Source of the DNA: Pseudobdellovibrionaceae bacterium
Lineage (GTDB): Bacteria; Bdellovibrionota; Bdellovibrionia; Bdellovibrionales; JAMPXM01
Assembly (NCBI GenBank): GCA_021463345.1
Contig: JAJTYM010000001.1
Coordinates: 62,001-126,000 of the forward strand
Direction: 5' to 3'
Length of the DNA stretch: 64,000 bases
Below the pieces are notes generated by a model. The model did not search any database, was not told the DNA's origin, and saw nothing but the letters and a program-made list of their open reading frames with translations. Positions 9,604 to 18,640 of the stretch are shown in pieces. Each line of letters opens with the position of its first letter. The stretch's first letter is position 1. The translations under genes were made by a program, and so were the position numbers.

Positions 9604-9719
9604 AGGGCGTGAACTACTCGACCGGCCTGAGTTCGTTCTACGGCATGCGCTTGGTCACCCCGGCCATCGAAGGTCGGCGCGTCGACATGAGATCATGCGT
9701 GCAGCTCTGGGTGAAGTGA
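9586..9719 (+). pseudogene. Probable displaced C-terminal end of the SleB-like hydrolase (other frame)
   Basis: Immediately before and after the stop at 9601-9603, the frame one base earlier reads ADNVKGVNYSTGLSSFYGMR and then about 20 more residues to a TGA at 9717-9719. This segment is aromatic and polar with normal composition, unlike the Arg-rich shadow translation of the same frame upstream. A single missing base around 9575-9600 would fuse it to the gene upstream and give a protein of about 335 residues. The homology is not decisive. Confidence 0.4.
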
Positions 9720-9755
9720 TCGGCCCAGGCGAGCAGGACCCGCCTTGAACCCGAC

Positions 9756-11264
9756 CTACGGCCTCTCTTCGCGCGCGCGCGCGACAGCCCGGCTCCAGCG
9801 CCGCAAGCGGTCTTCGCGCGCCGGAGCCGACCACTTCGGGCGGAAGACCCGGTCGGTTTTCCAGACCTTTTGGATTTCGCCCAAATCCTTCCAGAGCCCC
9901 ACGCCGAGCCCCGCCAGATACGCCGCTCCGGCGACGGTGGTTTCGATCATCCGCGGGCGGACCACGTCGACGCCGAGATAATCGGCCTGGATCTGCATGA
10001 GCAGGTTGTTGGCGGCGGCTCCCCCGTCGACGCGGACGGATTTCAAGCCGCTTTTGAGATCTTCCCTCATCGCCAGCAGGATGTCCGTGTTCTGCAGGGC
10101 CATCGCCTCGAGCGTCGCGCGCGCGATCTGCGCGCGCGTGGTGCCGCGAGTGAGGCCGCTGATGAGTCCGCGCGCGCCCGGGTCCCAATGGGGAGCGCCG
10201 AGCCCCGTCAACGCCGGCACGAACTCCACGCCGCCCGAATCCCGCGTGCCCTTGGCGAGTTTCTCGACTTCCGCCGCGGATTTGATGAATCCAAGTTGGT
10301 CCCGCAGGAACTGAACCGCCGCTCCGCAGATGAAGGCCCCCCCTTCGAGCGCGAACGTCGTTTTCGCGTCGCCCTTCAAACGCCAAGCGGCGGTCGTAAG
10401 CAGGCCCGAGCCAGAGCGAACGAGTTCGTGCCCCGTGTTCATCAGCAGGAAACTCCCGGTGCCGAACGTGCACTTGCTCTCGCCGGGTTCGAAACACGTT
10501 TGCCCGAACAGCGCCGCCTGTTGATCCCCAGCGATCCCCGCGATCGGGATCCCATCGGGCAGGACCTTGAGACCCTTGGTCACGCCGAATTCACCGCTGC
10601 TCGCGGCGATCCGGGGCAGGATCGCGCGCGGCACATCGAACAGCGACAGGAGCTCGTCGTCCCAACCGCCGCTGGCGAGGTCCATGAGCTGCGTGCGCGA
10701 AGCGTTGGAGACGTCCGTCTTGTGCTCCCGCCCGCCCGTCAGGCGCCACAGGAGAAAAGCGTCGATCGTGCCGGCGAGGACGTCTCCCTTGACGGCCTTT
10801 TCACGCAGGCCGCTCACGTTCGCGAGCAGCCAATTGAGCTTCGACGCGGAGAAATAAGGATCGACCACCAGACCCGTCTTCTCTTTGAGCCAAGCCTCCC
10901 GCCCCGCTCGTTTGAGTTCCTCGCAATACGGCGTCGTGCGGCGGTCCTGCCAGACGATCGCGTTGTGCACCGGCTTATGGGACTTCCGATCCCAGACGAC
11001 CACGGTTTCCCGCTGATTGGTGATCCCGATAGCGGCGATGCCCGAAGCCTTCAAACGCGCCTTTTTCATGGACGCCGCGAGCACGGCGAGAACGCTTCTC
11101 CAGATGTCTTCCGGATTGTGCTCGACCCATCCGGGCTTGGGGTAGATCTGACGGTATTCGACGCTCGTCTTTTGGCGGACCTTTCCTTTGGCGTCCACGA
11201 TCGCGACGGTCGTCCCCGTGGTCCCTTGGTCGATGGCCAAAATGAACGTCTCGCTCCTCGCCAT
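9756..11264 (-). CDS. glpK: Glycerol kinase
   Basis: A 502-residue FGGY-family kinase that phosphorylates glycerol to sn-glycerol 3-phosphate. The N-terminal phosphate-1 motif reads AIDQGTTGTT (family: DQGTTSSR). The glycerol-contacting QRET (NQRETVVVWD), the FGGY signature region with TFGTGSFLLMNTG, and the C-terminal adenosine motif RVDGGAAANN are all present. Length is exactly family-typical (about 500). The adjacent, divergently transcribed gene is a PlsC-like acyltransferase, so the product may feed phospholipid synthesis. No glpF or glpD is nearby. Confidence 0.96.
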   Translation of the reverse strand: MARSETFILAIDQGTTGTTVAIVDAKGKVRQKTSVEYRQIYPKPGWVEHNPEDIWRSVLAVLAASMKKARLKASGIAAIGITNQRETVVVWDRKSHKPVHNAIVWQDRRTTPYCEELKRAGREAWLKEKTGLVVDPYFSASKLNWLLANVSGLREKAVKGDVLAGTIDAFLLWRLTGGREHKTDVSNASRTQLMDLASGGWDDELLSLFDVPRAILPRIAASSGEFGVTKGLKVLPDGIPIAGIAGDQQAALFGQTCFEPGESKCTFGTGSFLLMNTGHELVRSGSGLLTTAAWRLKGDAKTTFALEGGAFICGAAVQFLRDQLGFIKSAAEVEKLAKGTRDSGGVEFVPALTGLGAPHWDPGARGLISGLTRGTTRAQIARATLEAMALQNTDILLAMREDLKSGLKSVRVDGGAAANNLLMQIQADYLGVDVVRPRMIETTVAGAAYLAGLGVGLWKDLGEIQKVWKTDRVFRPKWSAPAREDRLRRWSRAVARAREERP

Positions 11265-11309
11265 CTTCTGTCTCCTTGCTCAACTCCGTGGGCGTTCGCT
11301 ACGCTCAAC

Positions 11310-12086
11310 ATGATGAAGAAGTTTTTGGGATTCCCCAACGAAAAAATCGCCCAGCTGCAGGAACTCAATTACGAACACTTGGCCTACAGAGCCATGCCAC
11401 GCTTCGCGATGGAACTGCTGCGCAGGTATTTCCGGCTCGAGGTCGAAGGCCTCGACAACGTTCCTCGCCGCGGTCCCGCGCTCATCGCGCCCAACCACTC
11501 CGGCTATTCCGGCTTCGACGCGCTGGTTCTCGCGCACGAGATCCAACGCGCCCTCGGCCGTCTGCCGCGGGTGCTGACGCACCACCTTTGGTTCCTCTCG
11601 AAAGCCACCGCCATCGCGGCGACGAAAGCCGGCTTCATCGAAGCCAACATGGAGAACGGCCTCAAGCACCTGCGCAAACACAACCTCGTGGTGATTTTCC
11701 CCGAAGGGGAAACCGGCAACTTTAAACCGAGCGTCAAACGGTACCATCTGCAGGAATTCCGACGCGGCTTCATCCGCATGGCGCTCGACGCGCAATGCCC
11801 GATCGTGCCCACGCTGATCATCGGCGCGGAAGAGACTCATATCAACCTCAGCCAACTGCGCCTGCCGAAGGCGCTGGCGAGCCTGACCTTGCCCCTGCCG
11901 CTCAACCTCATCCCGCTTCCCGTGAAATGGAAAATCGTTTTCCTACGCCCGATCCAGTTGCCGTACAAGGCGGGCGCGGCGACCGACGACGAACTCGTGC
12001 GCGAGCTCGCCGCCGACGTACGCGAGGAAATGCAACAGGCGCTCAGCGACGAAGTCGCCAGGCGCGACTCCATCTTCAGGCGATGA
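11310..12086 (+). CDS. 1-acyl-glycerol-3-phosphate acyltransferase-like protein (PlsC/LPLAT family)
   Basis: A 258-residue membrane-associated acyltransferase. The ATG at 11310 (tandem with ATG 11313) was chosen because further upstream the frame only shadows glpK. The catalytic block I is present as APNHSGYSGFD (NHxxxxD variant: N-H-S-G-Y-S-G-F-D, one residue longer than the canonical HX4D, aligned H then D after six residues). Block III is VIFPEGETGNF and block IV is CPIVPTLIIGAEE. The atypical first block and the SGYSGFD sequence resemble the LPLAT subgroup acting on unusual acceptors. It is divergent from glpK, whose product glycerol 3-phosphate is the backbone for this pathway. Confidence 0.85.
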   Translation: MMKKFLGFPNEKIAQLQELNYEHLAYRAMPRFAMELLRRYFRLEVEGLDNVPRRGPALIAPNHSGYSGFDALVLAHEIQRALGRLPRVLTHHLWFLSKATAIAATKAGFIEANMENGLKHLRKHNLVVIFPEGETGNFKPSVKRYHLQEFRRGFIRMALDAQCPIVPTLIIGAEETHINLSQLRLPKALASLTLPLPLNLIPLPVKWKIVFLRPIQLPYKAGAATDDELVRELAADVREEMQQALSDEVARRDSIFRR

Positions 12087-12126
12087 GGGGGCGGTCAGGG
12101 ACCGCGGCGCCGGGCCGCCGCGCCCC

Positions 12127-15100
12127 TCAGCTGCAGCCCATGGAATTGCCGCAGTTCATGCATCGGTAGCAGCTGCCGTTGCGCACGGTGACGTGCCCGC
12201 AGAGATTGCAGATGGGCGCGTCGCCCATGAGCTTCGACAACTGCGCGCTCAGCGGATCGGGAACGACCGGCTGGGAAGCCGAACCCGACGGCGAGCGACT
12301 CGCGGCGGCCGAACGGTTCTCCCCCGCGACGGCGGCGGCCGTGGCCGCGGGGACTACCGCCTTCTCCAACGGCAGGTCCAATTGGTCGGCCCGCTCGCTC
12401 GGCGCGCGCGCGGCCCCTTCGTCCGGCGTCCCGATGGCTTTCCGTCGGTTGACGGCGAGATCGCCGGCGGCGGGCCTCACGTGCACGAAGTCGGTTTTCC
12501 CGAGGTATTCCATGCCGAGCACGCGGAAGATGTAATCGAGTATGCTCGTCGCCGATTTGATGTTCGGATGATCGACCAGCCCCTGCGGCTCGAAGCGCGT
12601 GAACGTGAATTTCTCCACGTACTCCTCGAGCGGGACGCCGTACTGCAGGCCCATCGACACGGAGATCGCGAAGCAGTTGAGAAGGCTCCTGAGCGTCGCG
12701 CCCTCTTTGTGCATGTCGATGAATATCTCGCCCAACCGGCCGTCGTCGTACTGCCCGGTGCGCAGATAGACCTGGTGCCCGCCGACGCGGGCCTCGATCG
12801 TCAGGCCCGCTCGTTTCTGCGACAAACGACGGCGACGGGCCGGCGCGAGGGCCGCCGCTTGCGCGGCCGCCTCCTCGAGCTCCCGCAGCGAGTACGCGAG
12901 CGGCTCGCCGGCGGCGTTGAGCGCGGGCCCGGCGGCCGGCTCCTTCTTCCCCGCCCGCCCGTTGAGCGGCTGGCTCAGCTTCGAGCCGTCGCGGTACACG
13001 GCGACGGCTTTGAGGCCCAGGCGCCAAGACTGTTCGTAGAGGTCTTTGATTTCCTCGATCGTCGCCGAGCTCGGCAAATTGACCGTTTTCGAGATCGCCC
13101 CGCTGATGAACGGCTGGGCCGCCGCCATCATCCGCACGTGCGCCATCGGCTCGATGAAGCGAGTGCCGTCGGGCCCGCACCTGTTGGCGCAGTCGAAAAC
13201 CGCGAGATGCTCGGGCCGGATGTGCGGAGCGCCCTCGAACGTCATGCGCCCACAGACCACTTTGCCGGCGGCGAGCACCTGCTCGTCCGTGAAACCGAGC
13301 GCGCCGAGGACCGTGCGCTCCCCCAGCGAAGCCCTGGTCAGGCCGAGGCGGCCGAGCCCTTCGTCGCCGAGGACCCAAGGGGAAACGGCGGCGCTCAAAT
13401 CGAACGCGCTCGGCAGCGCTCCAGCGATCCTCGCGAAATCGATTTCGTTGAGGCCTTTGCCGCCCAGGCTGTCCTTGTTGATGTGCGGCGAATCCTCGAG
13501 CGACATCGTGCCGACCGCGTATTCGACGATCTCGCCCACTTGTTTTTCGGTGTAACCCAGCGTCTTGAACGCCTTGGTCACGGACTGGTTGACGATCTTG
13601 AAGTAACCGCCGCCGGCGAGCTTCTTGAACTTCACCAGGGCGAAATCGGGCTCGATGCCCGTGGTGTCGCAATCCATCAGCAAGCCGATGGTTCCCGTCG
13701 GCGCGAGCACGGTGGCTTGGGCGTTGCGGAAACCGTTCCTGGCGCCGAGTTCAAGCGCTTCGCGCCAAGCCACGTACGCCTCGCCGAGGACCCCCTCGGG
13801 GGCGAGGCTTCGCTCGATGCTGTCGAGCGCGGCCTGGTGCCGGCGCATGGTCCGCATCATCGGCTCGGCGTTGACGGCGTATCCCGCGAACGGCCCGAGG
13901 TGGCCGGCCATCTCGGCGCTCGCGCGGTAAGCCTCCCCTTGCATGAGCGCGGTGAGCGCCCCCGCCCAGGCGAGCGCTTCTGGGCTGTCGTACGGTACCC
14001 CTCGGATCATGAGCAGCGTCCCCAGGTTCGCATAACCGAGGCCGAGAGGCCGGAATTCGTGCGAGTGGCGCGCGATTTTCTCGGTCGGGTAGCTGGAGAA
14101 CCCGACCAGGATCTCCTGCGCGGTGAACATCACGCGGCACGCGTGGCGGTACCCGAGGGAGTCGAACCGACCGTCCTCGCCCATGAATTTGACCAGGTTC
14201 AGCGAGGACAGGTTGCACGCGGAATCGTCGAGGAACATGTATTCGGAGCACGGATTGCTGCCATTGATGCGGTCGGTGTTCGCGGCCGTGTGCCACGCCT
14301 GGATGGTCGTGTCGAATTGCACGCCCGGGTCCGCGCAGGCCCACGCGGCGCGCGCGATCTGATCCCACAATTCCCGCGCCTTGTACGTCCGGATCACGCG
14401 CCCGTCGGTCCTCGCCGTGGTCGACCATTCCCCGTCGCGCGCGACCGCCTCCATGAACGCGTCGGGCACGCGCACGGAGTTGTTCGAGTTCTGACCAGAG
14501 ACCGTCGCGTACGCCTCGCCGTTGAAGTCGCTCGAGTACCCGGCTTCCACGAGAGCGGCGACTTTTTTCTCCTCACGCGCCTTCCAGTTGATGAAATCGA
14601 CGATTTCCGGGTGGTCCATGTCGAGCGAAACCATTTTCGCCGCCCGGCGGGTGGTGCCGCCCGACTTCGTGGCGCCCGCGCCCTTGTCGAGCACGCCGAG
14701 GAAACTCATCAAGCCCGAGCTCAAGCCGCCGCCCGAGAGCTTTTCCATTGAACCGCGGATCTTGGAGAAATTCGTCCCCGTGCCCGAACCGAACTTGAAA
14801 ATGCGCGCCTCGTTCTGGGCCAGCTGGAAGATCGACATCAGGTCGTCATCGACGCTCTGGATGAAACACGCCGAGCATTGGGGGTTCTCGTACGAGTTCT
14901 CCGTTGGCGCCGGACGGCCGAGTCCCTCGTCCCACCGCCAATGCCCGCCCGACCCTTGGATCCCGTACTCGTGGTAGAGGCCGCAGTTGAACCAGACGGG
15001 GCTGTTGAACGCCGCTTTCTGCTGCAAGAGGAGGTGCACGAGCTCCTTTTCGAATTGTTCGGCGTCCTCGGCCGCCGCGAAATAACCGCCCTGGCCCTCA

Positions 15101-15432
15101 CCGACCGAGCGGATCGTGCGCGCGACCCGGTGAACCATTTGCCTCACCGAGGTTTCGTGCCCCGTTTTCGGCACGCCGGCCTTGCGGAAATACTTGCTGA
15201 CCGCGATGTCCGTGGCGAGTTGGCTCCATCCCTCCGGGACTTCCACTTCATCCATGGAGAACACGTCCTGGCCATCGGAGCCGGCGATCCGACTCGAGCG
15301 ACGGACCCATTTCACCTGCTTGTACGGATCTTGTCCCGGAGCGACGAAAACGGGTTCGAAACGAGCCCCTTTGGCTTTCGCCTGCTTCGACTTCTGGGCT
15401 TTATCTCTGGCTTTGGCAGAAGTGGAATCCAT
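12127..15432 (-). CDS. nrdJ: Adenosylcobalamin-dependent (class II) ribonucleoside-diphosphate reductase
   Basis: A 1101-residue enzyme that makes deoxyribonucleotides using coenzyme B12, with or without oxygen. Visible features: an N-terminal region with VWFNCGLY, the NPCSEYMFLDDSACNLSSLNL active-site stretch, the TGTIGLLMDCDTTGIEPDFA motif typical of NrdJ/NrdA, and a Cys-rich C-terminal tail with paired CxxC motifs (CNLCGHVTVRNGSCYRCMNCG) that re-reduces the active site. Low-complexity Ala/Ser/Pro linkers flank residues about 840-870 and 1000-1070. Length fits long NrdJ proteins with the extra C-terminal domain. Two NrdR-like boxes lie in the divergent promoter region. Cobalamin is required, so the cell must make or import B12. 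Confidence 0.96.
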   Translation of the reverse strand: MDSTSAKARDKAQKSKQAKAKGARFEPVFVAPGQDPYKQVKWVRRSSRIAGSDGQDVFSMDEVEVPEGWSQLATDIAVSKYFRKAGVPKTGHETSVRQMVHRVARTIRSVGEGQGGYFAAAEDAEQFEKELVHLLLQQKAAFNSPVWFNCGLYHEYGIQGSGGHWRWDEGLGRPAPTENSYENPQCSACFIQSVDDDLMSIFQLAQNEARIFKFGSGTGTNFSKIRGSMEKLSGGGLSSGLMSFLGVLDKGAGATKSGGTTRRAAKMVSLDMDHPEIVDFINWKAREEKKVAALVEAGYSSDFNGEAYATVSGQNSNNSVRVPDAFMEAVARDGEWSTTARTDGRVIRTYKARELWDQIARAAWACADPGVQFDTTIQAWHTAANTDRINGSNPCSEYMFLDDSACNLSSLNLVKFMGEDGRFDSLGYRHACRVMFTAQEILVGFSSYPTEKIARHSHEFRPLGLGYANLGTLLMIRGVPYDSPEALAWAGALTALMQGEAYRASAEMAGHLGPFAGYAVNAEPMMRTMRRHQAALDSIERSLAPEGVLGEAYVAWREALELGARNGFRNAQATVLAPTGTIGLLMDCDTTGIEPDFALVKFKKLAGGGYFKIVNQSVTKAFKTLGYTEKQVGEIVEYAVGTMSLEDSPHINKDSLGGKGLNEIDFARIAGALPSAFDLSAAVSPWVLGDEGLGRLGLTRASLGERTVLGALGFTDEQVLAAGKVVCGRMTFEGAPHIRPEHLAVFDCANRCGPDGTRFIEPMAHVRMMAAAQPFISGAISKTVNLPSSATIEEIKDLYEQSWRLGLKAVAVYRDGSKLSQPLNGRAGKKEPAAGPALNAAGEPLAYSLRELEEAAAQAAALAPARRRRLSQKRAGLTIEARVGGHQVYLRTGQYDDGRLGEIFIDMHKEGATLRSLLNCFAISVSMGLQYGVPLEEYVEKFTFTRFEPQGLVDHPNIKSATSILDYIFRVLGMEYLGKTDFVHVRPAAGDLAVNRRKAIGTPDEGAARAPSERADQLDLPLEKAVVPAATAAAVAGENRSAAASRSPSGSASQPVVPDPLSAQLSKLMGDAPICNLCGHVTVRNGSCYRCMNCGNSMGCS

Positions 15433-15507
15433 CGCGTTGCTCCTCCGAGCGAATCCTTCCGCTCATCAAAACGAAATCACGCGCCGATCTCATTTTCAAG
15501 TGGAAGA

Positions 15508-15523
15508 GCACTAGATATAGGGC
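15508..15523 (-). promoter_or_regulatory. NrdR-like box, proximal to nrdJ
   Basis: The 16-mer GCACTAGATATAGGGC agrees at 12 of 16 positions with the palindromic NrdR consensus ACACTATATATAGTGT. It lies 76 bases before the nrdJ start and is paired with a second box. NrdR is the ATP/dATP-sensing repressor of ribonucleotide reductase genes. No nrdR gene is in the window. Confidence 0.7.
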
Positions 15524-15538
15524 CAAAATAATGGGCGA

Positions 15539-15554
15539 TCGCGATATCTAGTGC
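15539..15554 (-). promoter_or_regulatory. NrdR-like box, distal to nrdJ
   Basis: The 16-mer TCGCGATATCTAGTGC matches the NrdR consensus at 11 of 16 positions. Fifteen bases separate it from the proximal box, giving a 31-bp centre-to-centre distance (three helical turns), the usual geometry of functional NrdR box pairs. The outer halves of the two boxes form a perfect 11-bp inverted repeat (15508-15518 with 15544-15554). Confidence 0.7.
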
Positions 15555-15614
15555 CACTCGCTCCCTCCCGAAGCGCTTGCTGCGCTGTGACTGAACTGCT
15601 AACTTGCGGGGACA

Positions 15615-16757
15615 ATGACTGCAAAGCCCATCTATCTGGACCATCACGCCACCACGCCCGTCGATCCTGACGTGCTGGCCGCGATGCTCCCCTACTTCTC
15701 GGAGCATTTCGGCAACGCCATGAGCGGGAACCACGCGTACGGCTGGACAGCTGCGGTCGCGGTGCAAAAGGCCCGCAAGCAGGTCGCGAACCTCATCGGC
15801 GCCGACGCGGGCGAGATCGTGTTCACCTCCGGCGCCACCGAAAGCGTGCATCTGGCGATCCTGGGCTTGCTCGAAGAACGTGGCGGCAAAAGCCATGTGA
15901 TCACCGCCGCCACCGAACACAAATGCGTGCTCGGGGCCTGCGAAGGCGCGCGCAAGCTCGGCCACGACGTCACCGTGCTCGGAGTGAACTCGATGGGGCA
16001 AATCGACCTCGGCGACCTCGAGCGCGCCATCCGCCCGGACACCGCCCTGGTTTCGCTCATGCACGCCAACAACGAGATCGGCACCCTGCATCCCGTCGCG
16101 CGGGTGGGCGAGATCGCCAAAGCGCGCGGCATCGCGTTTCACGTCGACGCCGCCCAGACGACGGGCCGCCTTCCCATCGACGTGCGCGCGATGCACATCG
16201 ATCTGCTCTCGCTCTCGGGCCACAAATTCTACGCCCCCAAGGGAGTCGGCGCGCTGTTCATGCGCCAAACGCCGCCACGCCTGCGCCTGGCTCCTCGCAT
16301 CGACGGCGGCGAGCAAGAACGCGGCCTGCGCGCGGGCACCCACAACGTCCCTGGCATCGTCGGCTTGGGCGCGGCCGCGGAAAAGGCTTTGAGCGCGATG
16401 CCCGTGGAGAGCGAGCGCCTGCGCCTCCTGCGCGACAGGATGATCGAGCGACTCACGGAGGAAATCCCGGGCACGGTTCTGAACGGCCACCCGACCGAAC
16501 GCCTCTGCAACAACGTCCATCTCACCGTCCGCGGGGTCACCGGCGATCAACTGTTCGCCTTGCATGGGATCGCGTTCAGCTCGGGTTCCGCATGCAGCTC
16601 CGGGTCGGCCGAAGCCAGTCACGTGCTGACCGCCATCGGAGCGGTTCCCGACCGCTCCTCGAGCGCGATCCGCTTCGGTCTCGGACGCATGACGACCGCC
16701 GCCGAAGTCGATGCCGCCTGCGAGCGCCTGATCGAAATCGCCCGCAAAGCCCGCTGA
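15615..16757 (+). CDS. Cysteine desulfurase (IscS/NifS class I)
   Basis: A 380-residue PLP enzyme that removes sulfur from cysteine for Fe-S cluster assembly. It starts with the family signature YLDHHATTPVDP. The PLP lysine is in LSGHKFYAPKGVG, and the catalytic cysteine loop reads SGSACSSGSAEASHVL, which is the class I (NifS/IscS) SSGSACSS type. Length is normal for the family. An A-type Fe-S carrier gene follows 100 bases downstream on the same strand, so the pair likely forms a small Fe-S operon; no IscU, HscA/B or ferredoxin is adjacent. Which of IscS or NifS it orthologues cannot be decided here. Confidence 0.94.
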   Translation: MTAKPIYLDHHATTPVDPDVLAAMLPYFSEHFGNAMSGNHAYGWTAAVAVQKARKQVANLIGADAGEIVFTSGATESVHLAILGLLEERGGKSHVITAATEHKCVLGACEGARKLGHDVTVLGVNSMGQIDLGDLERAIRPDTALVSLMHANNEIGTLHPVARVGEIAKARGIAFHVDAAQTTGRLPIDVRAMHIDLLSLSGHKFYAPKGVGALFMRQTPPRLRLAPRIDGGEQERGLRAGTHNVPGIVGLGAAAEKALSAMPVESERLRLLRDRMIERLTEEIPGTVLNGHPTERLCNNVHLTVRGVTGDQLFALHGIAFSSGSACSSGSAEASHVLTAIGAVPDRSSSAIRFGLGRMTTAAEVDAACERLIEIARKAR

Positions 16758-16858
16758 ATTTCAATGGGTTAGGCGAGTCCTCGCGGGTGAGGCCGCCCCC
16801 GGGTTCACAAGTCACCGGATTTGCGCTATATTCATGAGGACAGTCACATGGAGTGCTC

Positions 16859-17191
16859 ATGATCCAGGTCAGCGAGTCCGCAGCCAGCCAAATCACGCGT
16901 TTGAAGTCGGAAGACTCGAAAGCTCAAGAAGACGGTTCGTTCCTGCGCGTGAAGGTCGTGCCAGGCGGCTGCTCCGGCATGTCGTACAAGCTCGAGTTCG
17001 ACCGGCAACTGACCGATCAGGACAAGCTCTTCGAACAACACGGGACCAAGGTCGTCGTCGACAAAAAAAGCCTGCTGTACGTCGCGGGCATGGTCCTCGA
17101 TTTCGAAGGCGGCCTCAACGGCAAGGGTTTCGTGTTCTCGAACCCGAACGCGTCGAAAACCTGCGGTTGCGGCTCCTCGTTCGGCGTCTGA
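16859..17191 (+). CDS. A-type iron-sulfur carrier protein (HesB/IscA/ErpA family)
   Basis: A 110-residue protein beginning MIQVSESAASQI. The ATG at 16859 is preferred to the GTG at 16853 because a GGAG site lies 5 bases upstream of it. The three cluster-ligand cysteines are present: one in PGGCSGMSY and the terminal C-G-C in ASKTCGCGSSF. A-type carriers pass [4Fe-4S] or [2Fe-2S] clusters from scaffolds to apo-enzymes. It follows a cysteine desulfurase gene. The spacing motif FxNPNA is as in ErpA/IscA. Assignment to a subfamily is uncertain. Confidence 0.93.
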   Translation: MIQVSESAASQITRLKSEDSKAQEDGSFLRVKVVPGGCSGMSYKLEFDRQLTDQDKLFEQHGTKVVVDKKSLLYVAGMVLDFEGGLNGKGFVFSNPNASKTCGCGSSFGV

Positions 17192-17200
17192 GAACGCCTC

Positions 17201-17857
17201 TCATTCCTCGATCCTCAGTCGGTTCGGGATCTCGTTCTTATCGCCTGGCACAGGCGGGAAAAGCGGTTCGATCAGGCGCGCCGCGCGCGCGATGGCGCCC
17301 TCCATCCCACCAGCGAAGTCCTTGCGCTTCACCCCGGCGATCACGGCGTCGACGACTTCGTCCCAAGCGTCTTTCGGGAGACGGGAGGCGATGGCCTCGT
17401 CGGCCAGAACAACGGCCCGGCGCTCGAGCAAAGAAACGAAAATCAATACGCCCGTTCGGCTTTCCGTTTTCGTGACGCCCGACTCGAAAAACTCGAGTTC
17501 AGCGCGCATCATCGCCGCCGCGTCTCGATCCGCCTCCGGCGTGCAGAGCTTCTGGAAAAAACCGAGCCTCGCCAACGGCCACGCGAGCGAGGCGGCGCAA
17601 ACCAGCCCCGCGCCTTCGAGAACCCAAAGCGAGACGTCCGCGCCAAACCCCGGGGCTATGGGCGCGAACCCGATGAACAACGACGACAGGGCGAAAAATA
17701 AAACCCAGGCGACGTGCCCGGTATGGGTCGAGCGTCGCACGATCATCGGCACGATCTCGCCGGACGTCCGTCGTTCAGCGGCTTCGACCGCCGCGGCTAT
17801 CGAGGCCGCTCCCGGCGCGTCCATGTAGCCGGTCAACCAATGCGGAAGCTGTTCCAT
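17201..17857 (-). CDS. TPM-domain membrane protein (second TPM protein of the lemA operon)
   Basis: A 218-residue protein starting MEQLPHWLTGYMDAPG; in-frame sequence further upstream only shadows the Gly-rich end of the neighbouring gene. It has a TPM-like region split by two hydrophobic segments (about residues 48-72 and 80-100). It then has TESRTGVLIFVSLLERRAVVLADEAIASRLP, which is the second half of a TPM (formerly DUF477) fold. It ends the operon LemA - TPM - TPM. TPM proteins form membrane-associated complexes with LemA-like partners in several bacteria; the biochemical role is poorly defined. Confidence 0.82.
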   Translation of the reverse strand: MEQLPHWLTGYMDAPGAASIAAAVEAAERRTSGEIVPMIVRRSTHTGHVAWVLFFALSSLFIGFAPIAPGFGADVSLWVLEGAGLVCAASLAWPLARLGFFQKLCTPEADRDAAAMMRAELEFFESGVTKTESRTGVLIFVSLLERRAVVLADEAIASRLPKDAWDEVVDAVIAGVKRKDFAGGMEGAIARAARLIEPLFPPVPGDKNEIPNRLRIEE

Positions 17858-17871
17858 GCCGCTTCTCCCCG

Positions 17872-18636
17872 TCACCATCTGCCCGAGGCGCCGCCGCCGG
17901 AGAAACCGCCGCCTCCGCCTTTCCAACCGCCGCCGGAAGGCCAGCCACCGCGGCCGCCTCCCCAGCCTCCGTAATGAACCCCGGACCGACGGCGCAAACC
18001 CCGGCCACCGCCACCGCCCATGAACTGCGTCAAGACGAACCAAATGAGGATGGCCAGGACGACCCAGGCGTTGACCGGCAAGCGCGGAGGCGAAGGGGCG
18101 GGCCGACGGATCGAGCCTTCCAGGAGCGGCTTGATGTCGATGCTTGGGTCCGTGGCGCGCGCGATCTGGTAAACGCCTACGATCACGCCGCTGTCGAAAT
18201 CGCCGGCCCGGAACAGCGGCATCATGCTGTCCTCGATGATGCGTTTGGCCTGGGCGTCGGTGAGATCGCCTTCATTCCCTTGGCCCACTTCGATCCGCGC
18301 CTCGCGGTCGTCGCGCGCGATGAGCAAGAGGACGCCACGATCGTCCTTTTCCGTCCCGAGTCGCCACTTTTCCGCAACGCGGATCGAAGCGTCCTCGATC
18401 GAAACTCCGCCGAGCGAAGGAACGGTCAAGACTTGGAGCTGTGAGCCACCGCTGTCCTTCAGGCGGCGAAGCGCGCTCTCCAAGCTCGCTTCCGCGGTTC
18501 GCGAGAGCAATCCGGCGTCGTCGACGACCGGGCCGGTCAGTTCGGGGACTTCGAAGGCCGCGCCGGCCGCGACCGAGAACGCGAGCACGGCCGCAAAAAC
18601 GGGCCCCCTGATGATGGCGCGCGACAAGGTTCGCAT
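17872..18636 (-). CDS. TPM-domain (YgcG-like) secreted and membrane-anchored protein with Gly-rich tail
   Basis: A 254-residue protein. A signal peptide (cleavage near AGAAF, residue 27) is followed by the TPM domain. The domain contains VVDDAGLLS, then DDRGVLLLIARDDREARIEVGQG, then FRAGDFDSGVIVGV, all signature pieces of the YgcG/Psb32 family. One transmembrane helix lies near residues 185-205 and a Gly/Trp/Ser-rich tail completes the protein, ending in SGGGASGRW as in many YgcG proteins. It lies 5 bases downstream of lemA and 14 bases upstream of a second TPM gene. Confidence 0.92.
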   Translation of the reverse strand: MRTLSRAIIRGPVFAAVLAFSVAAGAAFEVPELTGPVVDDAGLLSRTAEASLESALRRLKDSGGSQLQVLTVPSLGGVSIEDASIRVAEKWRLGTEKDDRGVLLLIARDDREARIEVGQGNEGDLTDAQAKRIIEDSMMPLFRAGDFDSGVIVGVYQIARATDPSIDIKPLLEGSIRRPAPSPPRLPVNAWVVLAILIWFVLTQFMGGGGGRGLRRRSGVHYGGWGGGRGGWPSGGGWKGGGGGFSGGGASGRW

Positions 18637-18640
18637 CGGA

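Noticed and set aside
12193-14751. 852-codon frame opposite nrdJ
   Set aside because: Antisense shadow of an enzyme with full motif set.
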